This document shows, in pieces, positions 1 to 8,704 of a stretch of DNA of 64,000 nucleotides; the first letter of the stretch is position 1; the number at the start of each line of letters is the position of its first letter. Below the pieces are notes generated by a model, which did no database searches, was not told the DNA's origin, and worked only from the letters and a program-made list of their open reading frames with translations. The position numbers and the translations under genes were made by a program. Where the stretch lies: NCBI RefSeq assembly GCF_013204885.1, contig NZ_JABMKX010000004.1, positions 372,001-436,000 on the forward strand. The letters run 5' to 3'. Origin of the DNA: Paenibacillus tritici. GTDB lineage: Bacteria; Bacillota; Bacilli; Paenibacillales; Paenibacillaceae.

Positions 1-108
1 AATGGCGACGAATTCACTTTGTCTGAAATTGAGGTTCACTTTATCCAGCGCCACCTGTGTAAATTCACCGGTCTTATAGCTCTTGGTAATGTTTTTTAAT
101 TGCAGCAT
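1..108 (-). CDS. ABC transporter ATP-binding protein, N-terminus (partial)
   Basis: The first 36 residues are visible; the rest lies beyond the window edge. They begin MLQLKNITKSYKTGE and run through VALDKVNLNF to SEFVAI. This is the usual start of a MacB/LolD-type ATPase, just before its Walker A motif. A GGGAG ribosome site lies about 10 bases upstream of the ATG. The gene is divergent from an OmpR-type two-component pair. In Firmicutes that arrangement often means the regulator controls an antimicrobial-peptide or lipid exporter; this link is inference. Confidence 0.85.
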   Translation of the reverse strand, partial: MLQLKNITKSYKTGEFTQVALDKVNLNFRQSEFVAI

Positions 109-269
109 TGTCCAGTCTCCCTTTCCACTCCTGTAATCTTGTTTCTCTCTGTACCCTAGTATAATCGTCCAATATAAACTAAACCTAAACTCCCAGTTGA
201 GATTCACTTGATCTTGGCAGGTTAAAGCTATACGCTTCATTACATATGAACGTTCCAGGAGGAGACCTA

Positions 270-944
270 ATGTTTAATATTCTTGTGGTTGAGGATGATG
301 CCAAGCTGCGGCAGCTCTTCTGTACCGTACTGACCCGAAACGGATATCGCGCGCTGCCGGCGGTCAATGGAGAGGACGCGCTGGATGTGCTGGATAAGGA
401 ATATATTGATCTGATCATCTGCGATATTATGATGCCCCGGATGGACGGCTTCGAGCTGACACAGACGCTCAGGGACAACAACCAGCAGCTTCCCGTTCTT
501 ATGGTGACGGCGCGGGAGAATTTTGCCGATAAGCAGCAGGGCTTCCTTGTGGGAATCGACGATTATATGGTCAAGCCGGTCAATGTGAATGAGATGATCC
601 TGCGTGTGGGAGCGCTGCTGCGCCGGGCCAAAATCATCAGCGAGCGCAAAATCGAATGGGGAGAAACCGTGCTGGATTATGATACGTTAATGGTAATTCA
701 GGGGCCTGAGAGTATCCTGCTTCCGCAGAAGGAGTTCTATCTCCTCTACAAAATGATTTCTTATCCCAATAAGATCTTCACCAAACAGCAGCTGATGGAT
801 GAAATCTGGGGGATGGACTCCGAGTCCGACGAGCATACCGTGGTGGTCCATATTAACCGCCTGCGGGAGCGTTTCAGGGAAAGTGCGGATTTTGAGATCG
901 TTACGGTCAGAGGGCTGGGCTATAAGGCGGTGAAGCGGGGATGA
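270..944 (+). CDS. OmpR/PhoB-family response regulator
   Basis: A 224-residue two-domain DNA-binding response regulator. The receiver domain (about residues 1-120) has the acidic pair in VVEDD, the phosphoacceptor Asp52 in ICDIMMP and the conserved Lys in MVKPVN. The C-terminal half is a winged helix ending RGLGYKAVKRG, typical of OmpR/PhoB proteins. An in-frame ATG lies 24 bases upstream, but AGGAGG sits between the two, so the start given here is preferred. The stop overlaps the kinase start by 4 bases, so the pair is probably translationally coupled. The divergent ABC transporter is the likely target. Confidence 0.93.
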   Translation: MFNILVVEDDAKLRQLFCTVLTRNGYRALPAVNGEDALDVLDKEYIDLIICDIMMPRMDGFELTQTLRDNNQQLPVLMVTARENFADKQQGFLVGIDDYMVKPVNVNEMILRVGALLRRAKIISERKIEWGETVLDYDTLMVIQGPESILLPQKEFYLLYKMISYPNKIFTKQQLMDEIWGMDSESDEHTVVVHINRLRERFRESADFEIVTVRGLGYKAVKRG

Positions 945-1984
945 TCCGTGGGAAAAACAGAGGGTTATGGTGGTATTTTGTCTCTATGGTGTTTGTGATC
1001 ATTCTGTTCTTCGTCCTGCTTATGTCTGTATGGGCCTTCCTCTATTTCCGGATAGGAAACAACACCTGGGAGCATGGCAACCCATTCCCGCCTATTCTGA
1101 CTATGGTGTTATTCAGCCTGGTCATCGGGACTACGATCAGTATCATGGTGGGCAGGACCATTCTGGCCCCGATTACGGACTTCAGCAAGGCAGCCAAGGA
1201 AATTGCAGGCGGCAACTTCGACATCTATCTGAATGAGTCGCACCGGGTCAATGAGATCAGCGAGGTGGCGCACCACTTCAACCTTATGGTTCAGGAGCTG
1301 CGCAGCATCGAGACCCTCCGCAATGACTTCGTCGTTAATGTGTCTCACGAATTCAAGACGCCCATTGCGGCAATCGAAGGATACGCGACGCTGCTCCAGG
1401 AGGAGAATCTGAGCAAAGAGGAGCATGACGAATACACCGGGATGATCATCGACAGCTCGCGGCAGCTGTCCAATCTCTCCGGCAATATCCTCAAAATATC
1501 CAAGCTCGAGAACCAGGAAATGCTTACAGAGCTGGCTGAATACCCTCTGGATGAGCAGCTCCGCCAGGCGCTGCTGTTGCTGGAGTCCCTCTGGTCTGCC
1601 AAGCAGCTTCATCTTAATCTCGACCTGGAGGAGCAGCCCTATTATGGAAATGAAGAGCTGATGATGCAGGTGTGGCTCAATGTGCTTGGCAACGCGATCA
1701 AATTCACCCCGGAAGGCGGGGCCATCTCGGTATCCATCCACTCGGATGGCTCCTGGATCTCCGTGGTCATCGCCGACAACGGAATCGGAATGACCCCGAA
1801 GGTGCGCAAGCACATCTTCGAGAAATTCTATCAGGGCGATCCCGCCCGCTCCGCCGGGGGCAACGGCCTCGGCCTGCCGCTGGCCGCCCGGATCATCAGC
1901 CTGAGCAAGGGCATCATCGAGGTGCAGAGCGAGCCGGGCCAAGGCTCGGTGTTCACGGTCAAACTGCCAGTGACGGGAGAGTAA
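941..1984 (+). CDS. Sensor histidine kinase with HAMP domain
   Basis: A 347-residue membrane kinase that would phosphorylate the response regulator just upstream. Two membrane segments (about residues 11-36 and 51-71) enclose only a very short outer loop. A HAMP linker and then a dimerisation/phosphoacceptor helix follow, with His136 in VNVSHEFKTP. The ATPase domain shows the N box (NVLGNAIKF), G1 box (ADNGIGM) and G2 box (GNGLGLP). The minimal outer loop resembles intramembrane-sensing kinases that work with an ABC transporter, which fits the divergent ATPase gene, but the stimulus is not visible in the sequence. Confidence 0.92.
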   Translation: MIRGKNRGLWWYFVSMVFVIILFFVLLMSVWAFLYFRIGNNTWEHGNPFPPILTMVLFSLVIGTTISIMVGRTILAPITDFSKAAKEIAGGNFDIYLNESHRVNEISEVAHHFNLMVQELRSIETLRNDFVVNVSHEFKTPIAAIEGYATLLQEENLSKEEHDEYTGMIIDSSRQLSNLSGNILKISKLENQEMLTELAEYPLDEQLRQALLLLESLWSAKQLHLNLDLEEQPYYGNEELMMQVWLNVLGNAIKFTPEGGAISVSIHSDGSWISVVIADNGIGMTPKVRKHIFEKFYQGDPARSAGGNGLGLPLAARIISLSKGIIEVQSEPGQGSVFTVKLPVTGE

Positions 1985-2088
1985 ATTAATCACAGACAAG
2001 CAGAAAAGGTATGGGATAAAATAACATAAATGAGAGTTATTCATTTGAGTTGTTCAATGGAGTTATTAAAGTGCTCAGGAGGGATCGA

Positions 2089-2430
2089 ATGAAAACGAGA
2101 AATATCATCCTAATCATTGCGTGTTTGGTTGGACTGGCGGCTGTGATTACAATGCATGATATGTTCAAGAATCAGAATCTGAGAATAGTGTTGTCTTTAG
2201 CCGTCGCTGTTGCCGCGGCCTATCTCATTTCAAGAAGCGCCATTCCGAAGCAGGTATCGGCCAGAACAATGAACGTAGTGTTAGCGTCATTGTTGGTGTT
2301 TACTTGTGCGAATCATATCCTGCTCTCCGCAGCCTTAGGGCAGAGTATATTCGCTAACTACTTTTGGGGATTCTTGTGCGTGATCTATTGTCTAATCTGG
2401 CTGCGTGCCCGGCAAGATCAGAAGGGTTAA
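2089..2430 (+). CDS. Small four-helix membrane protein, unknown function
   Basis: A 113-residue protein of unknown function. Four hydrophobic segments are visible at about residues 6-22, 31-47, 61-79 and 84-103, ending in a short basic tail. The ATG chosen follows CAGGAGGGA; a more upstream ATG at 2050 has no ribosome site. I recognise no family motif. The gene stands alone, about 100 bases after the kinase gene and convergent with the coiled-coil gene that follows. Confidence 0.7.
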   Translation: MKTRNIILIIACLVGLAAVITMHDMFKNQNLRIVLSLAVAVAAAYLISRSAIPKQVSARTMNVVLASLLVFTCANHILLSAALGQSIFANYFWGFLCVIYCLIWLRARQDQKG

Positions 2431-2473
2431 CGGCCTGGCTCTGCTGAAGTGAACCGGTCAGCCAGGCAGCGGG

Positions 2474-2764
2474 TTATTCCGCAGACGGGAGCTTGGCGCG
2501 TGTGGACTTCTTTTTATTAATCTCCTTGGACAGCTCTAACTGCTGCTGGGAGATTTTTTTGAGTTCTGCCTGTAATTTGGTGATCCGGCTCATTTTACTG
2601 CTGAGCGAGCTTGGCGAAGAGCTGAGTTTGCAGTCTTTCTCCAGCTGGCTGATCTTGCCCCGGGTGGTGTTGGTCTTCTTCTGCAGCTCCGCAATATCCG
2701 ATTCCATCTCGGTGATCTCCTGGTTCAGGCGGTTAAGCATAGATTTCGTGAAGCTAATAGCCAT
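2474..2764 (-). CDS. Small coiled-coil protein, unknown function
   Basis: A 96-residue soluble protein that is almost entirely predicted coiled coil. Two heptad-rich helices (about residues 5-45 and 55-85, rich in Leu, Glu, Lys and Gln) are separated by a Ser-rich hinge, SSSPSSLSSK. This suggests a helical hairpin. The start was set at the ATG giving MAISFTKSML, which follows AGAGGTG; a longer reading adds 13 residues without a ribosome site. No catalytic motif or export signal is seen. Confidence 0.65.
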   Translation of the reverse strand: MAISFTKSMLNRLNQEITEMESDIAELQKKTNTTRGKISQLEKDCKLSSSPSSLSSKMSRITKLQAELKKISQQQLELSKEINKKKSTRAKLPSAE

Positions 2765-2841
2765 TCTGGCACCTCTTACTTCCCTTAATATAATGTGCAT
2801 CAAGATATTATTGTACTACAAGCGTTACGTATATGCGAGAT

Positions 2842-2885
2842 ACAGAAGAAGACCCGTGGAGTGCGCTCCGCGGGTCTTCTTCTGT
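2842..2885. terminator. Strong hairpin downstream of the MFS gene
   Basis: A near-perfect inverted repeat: ACAGAAGAAGACCCG and CGGGTCTTCTTCTGT around a short GC-rich stem and loop. It lies between the stop of the DHA2 transporter and the start of the coiled-coil gene, so it probably terminates or protects the transporter mRNA. No good U tract follows on the minus strand, so simple intrinsic termination is not certain. Confidence 0.6.
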
Positions 2886-2924
2886 ATGAAACCTATAGAA
2901 TGGCAGAGAATGCAGGCGCGCTCC

Positions 2925-4418
2925 CTAGACTTCCTTGGCAACAACCATCTTCTGCTCCACACCCGGTTCCTTGGCCTGCCCCACCTGCTTAATGAAGAAG
3001 GAGAGGACCAGCCCGATCACGCCGATGCCAACAATGACCAGGTAGGAATCGTTGATGCCCTGGATGGAGGCTTCCATTATCATATGCTTCTGAGCTTCGC
3101 CGGTAGTTCCGCCGCTTGCCATCATATCTTGAACATGGGCGGCGGTACGGCTGGTCATCACGGTGACCAGCAGAGAAGTCCCTACGGCACCGGCTACTTG
3201 CCTTACAGTATTGGAGATCGCTGTACCATGTGAATTCAGCCTTGATGGGAGCTGATTCAGCCCGAGGGTCTGAATAGGCATGAGGAGCAGGGCCATTCCG
3301 ATCCTGCGGCCGGTGGACATCAGCATCAAATAGCTGTAGCTTGTCGAGTCTGTAAGATTCACGAAGCTGAGGGTAGTCAGAATCGTGATCGTGAGGCCGA
3401 TAATGGAGAGCCATTTCGCTCCGAAGCGGTCGAACAGCTTACCGGTGACCGGCATAAGCGCGCCCATAATGACCGCTCCGGGAAGCAGCAGCAGGCCGGA
3501 TTCCATGGCGGTGAAGCCGCGGGCATTCTGCAGATAGAGCGGCAGCAGCATCATATCCGCGTACATCACAATCGTAACCGCCACACTGATGAGGGTGGTC
3601 AGGGAGAACATATTATATTTGAAGGCCCGCAGATCCAGCAGCGGGCTATCGGAAGTGAGCTGCTTCCAGATGAATAACCCGAGCGACAAGAGTCCTGCTG
3701 CCAGAGACAATAGCACTTCTGCGCTCGACCAGCCTGCGCTGGCCGCCCGGCTGAAGCCGTACAGCAGGGTGCCGAATCCGAGGGTGGACAGGACCACGCT
3801 GGTGATGTCGATTTTGGGAAAAGTACGCTCTGCCACATTTCTCAGATAAATAAATCCGCATACGATGACAATAACGGTAAGGGGAAGCATGCCGTAGAAC
3901 ATCGTCTCCCAAGAATAACGTTCCATAATATATCCGGCCAGCGTAGGGCCAATGGCCGGGGCGAAGATAATGGCGAGTCCGACCATACCCATGGCGGCGC
4001 CTCTTTTCTCACGCGGGAACAGGGTTAAGATGACATTGGTGAGCAGCGGCATAATAATGCCGGCACCGGCAGCCTGAATCATCCGTCCGGTAAGCAGCAC
4101 GGGGAAGCTTCCGGCAAGAGCAGATACAAGGGTCCCCGCAAAGAAAATAAACATCGAGGCCTGGAACAGCTCGCGTGTAGTGAAACGCTGCATCAGATAG
4201 GCTGTGATCGGAATCAGCACACCGTTAACGAGCATATAACCGGTAGTCAGCCACTGGGCCGTTGCCGCCGTGATGTTGAAGTCATTCATCAACTCCGGTG
4301 TGGCCACGCTCATGATGGTCTGATTCAGTGTGGCCAGGAAGGCGCCGAGAATCATTACGAAAAGAATAGGTCCCTTTTGAATAGAGGGGACTTTGTAGTT
4401 TGCTGTCTTGTTACTCAA
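2925..4418 (-). CDS. DHA2-family MFS multidrug efflux transporter
   Basis: About 497 residues with roughly 14 membrane helices, the size of EmrB/QacA/LmrB-type proton-driven drug exporters. Near the N-terminus LGAFLATLNQTIM is the usual DHA2 helix 1, and FAPAIGPTLAGYIM in helix 5 is antiporter motif C. The TTG start is preferred because AAAGGATGG lies correctly upstream; an upstream TTG would add six residues. The gene is divergent from a TetR regulator across a 235-bp region with repeated operator-like motifs, a classic repressor/pump arrangement. The drug range cannot be read from sequence. Confidence 0.93.
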   Translation of the reverse strand: MSNKTANYKVPSIQKGPILFVMILGAFLATLNQTIMSVATPELMNDFNITAATAQWLTTGYMLVNGVLIPITAYLMQRFTTRELFQASMFIFFAGTLVSALAGSFPVLLTGRMIQAAGAGIIMPLLTNVILTLFPREKRGAAMGMVGLAIIFAPAIGPTLAGYIMERYSWETMFYGMLPLTVIVIVCGFIYLRNVAERTFPKIDITSVVLSTLGFGTLLYGFSRAASAGWSSAEVLLSLAAGLLSLGLFIWKQLTSDSPLLDLRAFKYNMFSLTTLISVAVTIVMYADMMLLPLYLQNARGFTAMESGLLLLPGAVIMGALMPVTGKLFDRFGAKWLSIIGLTITILTTLSFVNLTDSTSYSYLMLMSTGRRIGMALLLMPIQTLGLNQLPSRLNSHGTAISNTVRQVAGAVGTSLLVTVMTSRTAAHVQDMMASGGTTGEAQKHMIMEASIQGINDSYLVIVGIGVIGLVLSFFIKQVGQAKEPGVEQKMVVAKEV

Positions 4419-4457
4419 TATTCTCCATCCTTTCAAACCGCCGAATCATGGACTAAA

Positions 4458-4486
4458 TTTACAATGTGTCGTATAGTTTACAATGT
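4458..4486. promoter_or_regulatory. Direct repeat, candidate TetR operator near the efflux gene
   Basis: TTTACAATGT occurs twice, 19 bases apart, 40-70 bases upstream of the transporter start. The second copy sits in the context TATAGTTTACA, which shares the half-site TAGTTTACA with the palindrome at 4543-4558. The likely ligand is the adjacent TetR-type repressor (inference). Confidence 0.45.
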
Positions 4487-4542
4487 ATAAAGTAGATTAT
4501 AAATGAAAATTTCATGCGATCAAGCAACGATTTTCGGGAAAA

Positions 4543-4558
4543 TGTAAAGTAGTTTACA
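4543..4558. promoter_or_regulatory. Palindromic operator candidate TGTAAAGTAGTTTACA
   Basis: A perfect 6+6 palindrome with a 4-base spacer, TGTAAA-GTAG-TTTACA, between the divergent transporter and TetR genes. Its size and symmetry suit a TetR-family dimer, and its half-site recurs in the direct repeat near the transporter start. Confidence 0.55.
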
Positions 4559-4653
4559 CTTAGAAGAGATGTGTAGTGTATGTAGGTGAAAAACGACACT
4601 TTAGACTGAAATTGTAGCCTGCCCTTGGGCAGCCGCAGATAGGAGAGAACAGA

Positions 4654-5235
4654 ATGGCCAATTCCCCCCAGCGGACAGATCCGCGTGTCCTCCGCACACG
4701 CCAATTCCTTAAGGAGGCGCTGGTTGAGCTGATGGAAGAGATGAGCATTGAGAAAATCACCGTCAACCGCCTTGCGCAGCGGGCCCAAATTAACCGTGTG
4801 ACCTTCTATCTGCATTACCGGGATATCCCGGATATGCTTGAGAAAATGGCGGATGACATGGCTGAGGAGGTGCTGGAAGTGGTAAGGGATGATACGGACC
4901 CTATGGAAGCTGCACAGGAAGAGAAGTGGCCGATGCTGGAGCGTCTGCTTGTGCATATTGCTGAGAACGCCAAATTCTACAAAATCGTACTGACGTCACG
5001 GAAGAGTACGATCTTTACCGACCGGCTATTTAAACTGATGGCGGACATTATCTCGGCACGGGTGGAGAGCAGGGTTACTGCGCATGACGCTTCGGAGGTA
5101 ACGGTGCAGAGGGACATCGCTGTGTGGTATGGCTCGGCGGCCCTCATCGGGACAATCATTGCCTGGCTCCGGGAGGATATGCCGTATACGCCGCAGTATC
5201 TGGCCAGGCAGATCACTTCGCTGCGGGCAAATTGA
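4654..5235 (+). CDS. TetR/AcrR-family transcriptional regulator
   Basis: A 193-residue one-component repressor. Residues of about 10-60 form the TetR helix-turn-helix: EKITVNRLAQRAQINRVTFY, followed by the typical YRDIPDMLEK. The rest is an all-helical ligand and dimerisation domain with no obvious metal or catalytic residues. GGAGAG precedes the ATG. It is divergent from the DHA2 transporter, so it most likely represses that pump and itself until an inducing compound binds. Confidence 0.92.
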   Translation: MANSPQRTDPRVLRTRQFLKEALVELMEEMSIEKITVNRLAQRAQINRVTFYLHYRDIPDMLEKMADDMAEEVLEVVRDDTDPMEAAQEEKWPMLERLLVHIAENAKFYKIVLTSRKSTIFTDRLFKLMADIISARVESRVTAHDASEVTVQRDIAVWYGSAALIGTIIAWLREDMPYTPQYLARQITSLRAN

Positions 5236-5334
5236 TGGACTCACAGGTCCAAGAGCGGCCAATTCATCCAGCATATAAATAGTAGGGACTACTACGTATT
5301 CTGCAGCTATTTATAATGGATGGGGTGGTTCGGG

Positions 5335-6168
5335 ATGAAGAGGAAGAGGAAGGCAAAATCGGCACGGAAGCGGGTAATTCCCGCCAGATTGCAGGCTATA
5401 CTCAGAGTGAAGCGCAGAATCAAGGCGCAGACCCTTGAGTTTGCGGTATTTGGAGACAGCCATGTAGGATACGGCGACAGCTTAAGCATATTTAAGAGCC
5501 TTTTGCCCAAAGCGGTGAGCAGCGGGAACAAACGGTTGTTCATCTTCGGGGGAGATAATACACACGCGGGTGCGGACCAAGGGGAGAACGCCGAAGCGTA
5601 TTACAAAGAATTCAGAGACACAGTAACAGGCACGCTCGGAAGTATTCCTTATAAGGCCTCGATAGGGAATTGGGAGGCCACCACCCGGCCTCTGTTCACC
5701 CAGTATTTGGGGGCGGTAGCCGGACAGATGAATTTCCCGGGAACCCAGGGCAAAGTGAAATATGTGTGGCTGGATTGCGCACTCGGACAATTCAGTCCGG
5801 CAAGTCTCTATCTGCTGCGAAATCTGGATGACAAGCATTACTATATTGTGGATTTCCATTGGCCTCTGAGGGTGCAGGGAATTTCAGTGGATTCCAGCCA
5901 TGTGCTCAGCGCAGCGGAGACCACCAGATTCTTCTCGGCGATTCCGCCCCAAGCAAGAGATAAGGTTCTGGCTATCTTCACACACCATGGTCATAAATTC
6001 TACCGCAAGCTTAGTAATATCTATCCGGGATACGCTAAGACGAAATTCTTCGTCTGCGGCTGTTCCGGGGAATATAAATGCAAGACTGACGGGAACATGG
6101 GTTACTACAGTGCCACCTTAACCGGCAGCGCATCAGGATATATGGTCGATGCGTATATTGAGCACTGA
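5335..6168 (+). CDS. Calcineurin-like metallophosphoesterase
   Basis: A 277-residue protein with the ordered metal-site motifs of the calcineurin-like fold: FGDSHVG (D-x-H), FGGDNTH (GD), IGNWE in place of the usual GNHE/D, and later FTHHGH. The N-terminus is very basic (MKRKRKAKSARKR), with no signal peptide. The ATG chosen follows GGGGTGG; another ATG five codons upstream lacks a ribosome site. Late cysteines in FVCGCSGEYKCK are unusual. The substrate is unknown. It stands alone between the TetR gene and an SDR gene. Confidence 0.8.
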   Translation: MKRKRKAKSARKRVIPARLQAILRVKRRIKAQTLEFAVFGDSHVGYGDSLSIFKSLLPKAVSSGNKRLFIFGGDNTHAGADQGENAEAYYKEFRDTVTGTLGSIPYKASIGNWEATTRPLFTQYLGAVAGQMNFPGTQGKVKYVWLDCALGQFSPASLYLLRNLDDKHYYIVDFHWPLRVQGISVDSSHVLSAAETTRFFSAIPPQARDKVLAIFTHHGHKFYRKLSNIYPGYAKTKFFVCGCSGEYKCKTDGNMGYYSATLTGSASGYMVDAYIEH

Positions 6169-6271
6169 GTGTAGTACAGCGGGACACGGCGGAGGGCTTG
6201 ACAGCCCTTTCATGGGTTGGGTATGGTTGTATGGTTCATAACATGAGACATACGACAGGAGGAATCACACG

Positions 6272-6970
6272 ATGAATATTCTGATTACCGGGGCCGGACG
6301 CGGACTGGGGCTTGATCTGGTTGCCGTAGCACTGGAACACGGACATGACGTTATTGCCGGAGTACGTGACCCGGCGCGCGGGCAGGCAGCACTATCAGCG
6401 CTTGCGGCTGCATACGGGGACAACCTGACCGTGGCTGCTCTTGATGTGACAGATGAGGCTGGAATAGCGGCGCTGGCTGCAAGCTTGAAGGAGCAGGGGC
6501 GGACGCTCGGTGTGATCATTAATAATGCCGCAGTGCTGAATGCCACGGACACTCCGCTTGAGGAGCTGGATATTGCAGAGATGCAGCTTGCGCTTGATAT
6601 TAATCTGTACGGGCCGATGCGTGTGGTCAAGCACTTCCTGCCGCTGCTAACAGAGCAGAAGGCTTCAATTATCAATATCTCCTCCGAGGCAGGCAGTATC
6701 ACGAATGCTTACCCGGGCAGTTATCCGTACACGATCTCTAAGACCGCACTAAATATGTTCTCGCAAAAGCTCCATGTCACGCTGAAGGAACGCGGTATCC
6801 ATGTACTCAGCGTACACCCCGGCTGGATGCCCACCGATATGGGCGGATCTAAAGCGCCAACGAGTCCGCGTACCAGTGCCGAAGGCATTCTTAGCCTGAT
6901 TGAGCAGCGCACCGCGCCGGAAGGGCACTTCAGGTTCGTGGACTATACGGGCAAGGACATGGAGATTTAA
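6272..6970 (+). CDS. Short-chain dehydrogenase/reductase
   Basis: A 232-residue Rossmann-fold oxidoreductase with the classical SDR landmarks: the cofactor loop TGAGRGLG, the NNAA motif (IINNAAV), a catalytic Ser in ISSEAG, and the Tyr/Lys pair in YPYTISKTA. Arg in GVRDP after strand 2 suggests NADP(H) preference. AGGAGGAA precedes the ATG. The substrate is not identifiable. Its last 41 bases overlap the tail of the convergent receiver-only gene. Confidence 0.9.
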   Translation: MNILITGAGRGLGLDLVAVALEHGHDVIAGVRDPARGQAALSALAAAYGDNLTVAALDVTDEAGIAALAASLKEQGRTLGVIINNAAVLNATDTPLEELDIAEMQLALDINLYGPMRVVKHFLPLLTEQKASIINISSEAGSITNAYPGSYPYTISKTALNMFSQKLHVTLKERGIHVLSVHPGWMPTDMGGSKAPTSPRTSAEGILSLIEQRTAPEGHFRFVDYTGKDMEI

Positions 6971-7355
6971 TTGGAAGACACAGATTGCCGTTACCGCTGC
7001 TGGTGCCGGCTGATTCAAGCAGCGCTTCCTCCAGCGCCTGAAGACCGATAGGCTTAAGCAGGGAGTCCATGCCGCCCCGGCAGAAGGCCTTCAGGATGAA
7101 GGCGTGGCTGCTAGTCACGATCATTCTGCCGTAAGTATGCTGCCCGTACAACTGCTCCAGCAGAGGGGCTTCGCCCAGCAGCAGCAGCTTGGCATCCGTA
7201 ATGATCAGTTCAGGTCTATGCTTCTGAATCAGCCGCAGGGCGGAAGCATCACAGCCGGCTTCCATAATCTCTGCGGTATCCGGGGAGAGCTGCTCCAGCA
7301 TCTGCCTCAGGCTGTCCCGCACCTGAAGACTGTCGTCAACGAGTATGATTTGCAT
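6930..7355 (-). CDS. Receiver-only response regulator, probably truncated
   Basis: 141 residues. Residues 1-115 form a receiver domain: acidic pair in ILVDDS, phosphoacceptor-type Asp in ITDAKLL, Thr/Ser in IVTSSH and Lys in LLKPIG. No output domain follows. The last ~25 residues (rich in Cys, Pro and Ser) are read antisense through the 3' end of the SDR gene and look non-native. AGGAGG precedes the start, and it lies 14 bases after the MFS gene on the same strand, so it is probably expressed. It may be a remnant of a longer YesN-like regulator or a CheY-like signalling protein. Confidence 0.65.
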   Translation of the reverse strand: MQIILVDDSLQVRDSLRQMLEQLSPDTAEIMEAGCDASALRLIQKHRPELIITDAKLLLLGEAPLLEQLYGQHTYGRMIVTSSHAFILKAFCRGGMDSLLKPIGLQALEEALLESAGTSSGNGNLCLPIKSPCPCPYSPRT

Positions 7356-7369
7356 TGCAATTCCTCCTG

Positions 7370-8581
7370 TTAAGATGCCAAGGTCTCCTTAATCTTTGCG
7401 TCCGGGGAGCGGCGGGGCCATAGCAGCAGTCCAAGTGAACCTCCAATGAGGAGCAGGCAGAGCAGGTAAGAATGCCGGTATCCTAACCACTGGGCTGCGG
7501 CTCCTCCCGCCAGGCTTCCGGTCAGTCTGCCGATGGTTGTGGCATTGGTGTACAGCGTAGAGGCGTAGCCGGGAAGATCCGGCAGCAGATCCTGAATATA
7601 GCTGATGCCAATGGCAGAGATTACGGCGACAAAAAAAGCCAGCAGCACCTGTCCGGCCATGAGCTGCCAAAGCTCGCCCGCCCCCAGCACCAGCGCGTAA
7701 TACATTCCTCCCAGCACCATGCCCCAGCCCATCAGCAGCTTGTTAGAATATTTGGCCGACATCAGTCCCAGCATGAACATGAACGGAATCTCCAGCAAGG
7801 CGCAGATACTCGCAACCGAAGCCACGTTCTGTGTACTGCCTCCAAGCGTATTGACGATGAATAACGAAATGTTCAGATTATTGGCCCAGTGTCCGGCATA
7901 GAGCAGGGTCAGGATGAGAAAAGGAACCAGCACCCTGGTATCCCGGTGCAGCCGGACTGGCTGTTGCCGGGGCTTATGGCTCTGCCGGTTAGCGGCAGGC
8001 GGCCGTACGAAGCTGAACACAAGCAGCGCATTCACCAGGAAGATCAGGGTTGTCGACAGGAATACTCCCTGGAACCCGAAGCGGCTCAAGAGCGCAGCTC
8101 CTGCCAGCGGCCCGCTGATGAAGCCAAGCGAGAACATCGAGCGCAGGGTAGAGTTGGCATAGGCGTGATCGGGGGAACGGCTGGCGTTCACGGCTTCCCT
8201 GGCACTGGCGAATAATTGCGGCATCGCCGGGGCGCCTACTGCGGTGAATACAGTCATATAGACCAGCAACGGGTAGAAGTCATGGATGAATATGTATCCG
8301 GCAAAAGCAATTGCATTAAATATCATACAGATCACCATCAGCCTGCGGCGGTTCAGACCGGCATCAGAGCGCTTGGCGATGAACATGCTTAAGGCCACAC
8401 CGCTAAGCAGAGTCACCGCCGTGAAGATTCCGAAGGTTCCGGCGGATACGCCGAGTTCTTCGGTGAAGTAGACAGCCAGGAACGGGGCGCTGATAGAGAT
8501 GGCCATTCCCTGAAACAGCATACATAACATGAATATGGGATAGCTTGGAATCCGGAGCAGAGCATAGGTTCTTTTGAGCAT
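7370..8581 (-). CDS. MFS transporter, Set-like sugar efflux family
   Basis: 403 residues, about 12 membrane helices. The N-terminal APFLAVYFTEELGVS, then ASAREAVNAS and ANSTLRSMFSLGFISGPLAG, match what I know of the SetA/SetB sugar-efflux family, which exports glucosides and lactose analogues. GGAAG precedes the ATG. It faces an AraC regulator across about 120 bases and is followed by the receiver-only gene. Assignment to sugar export rather than drug export rests on motif memory only. Confidence 0.78.
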   Translation of the reverse strand: MLKRTYALLRIPSYPIFMLCMLFQGMAISISAPFLAVYFTEELGVSAGTFGIFTAVTLLSGVALSMFIAKRSDAGLNRRRLMVICMIFNAIAFAGYIFIHDFYPLLVYMTVFTAVGAPAMPQLFASAREAVNASRSPDHAYANSTLRSMFSLGFISGPLAGAALLSRFGFQGVFLSTTLIFLVNALLVFSFVRPPAANRQSHKPRQQPVRLHRDTRVLVPFLILTLLYAGHWANNLNISLFIVNTLGGSTQNVASVASICALLEIPFMFMLGLMSAKYSNKLLMGWGMVLGGMYYALVLGAGELWQLMAGQVLLAFFVAVISAIGISYIQDLLPDLPGYASTLYTNATTIGRLTGSLAGGAAAQWLGYRHSYLLCLLLIGGSLGLLLWPRRSPDAKIKETLAS

Positions 8582-8704
8582 AGAGGCAGTGAGCTTCCTT
8601 TCGGCATCGCTTGTAGTCTTATCTTTGATTTGGTTATAGTATAGTTAATGTTACGGGAATATTGAATGTTTTATCTGATTATTTATCTATACTATTTGGC
8701 TGGG

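Noticed and set aside
1109..2044. Long open frame antisense to the histidine kinase gene
   Set aside because: Shadow of the high-GC coding strand; composition is not protein-like and it has no ribosome site.
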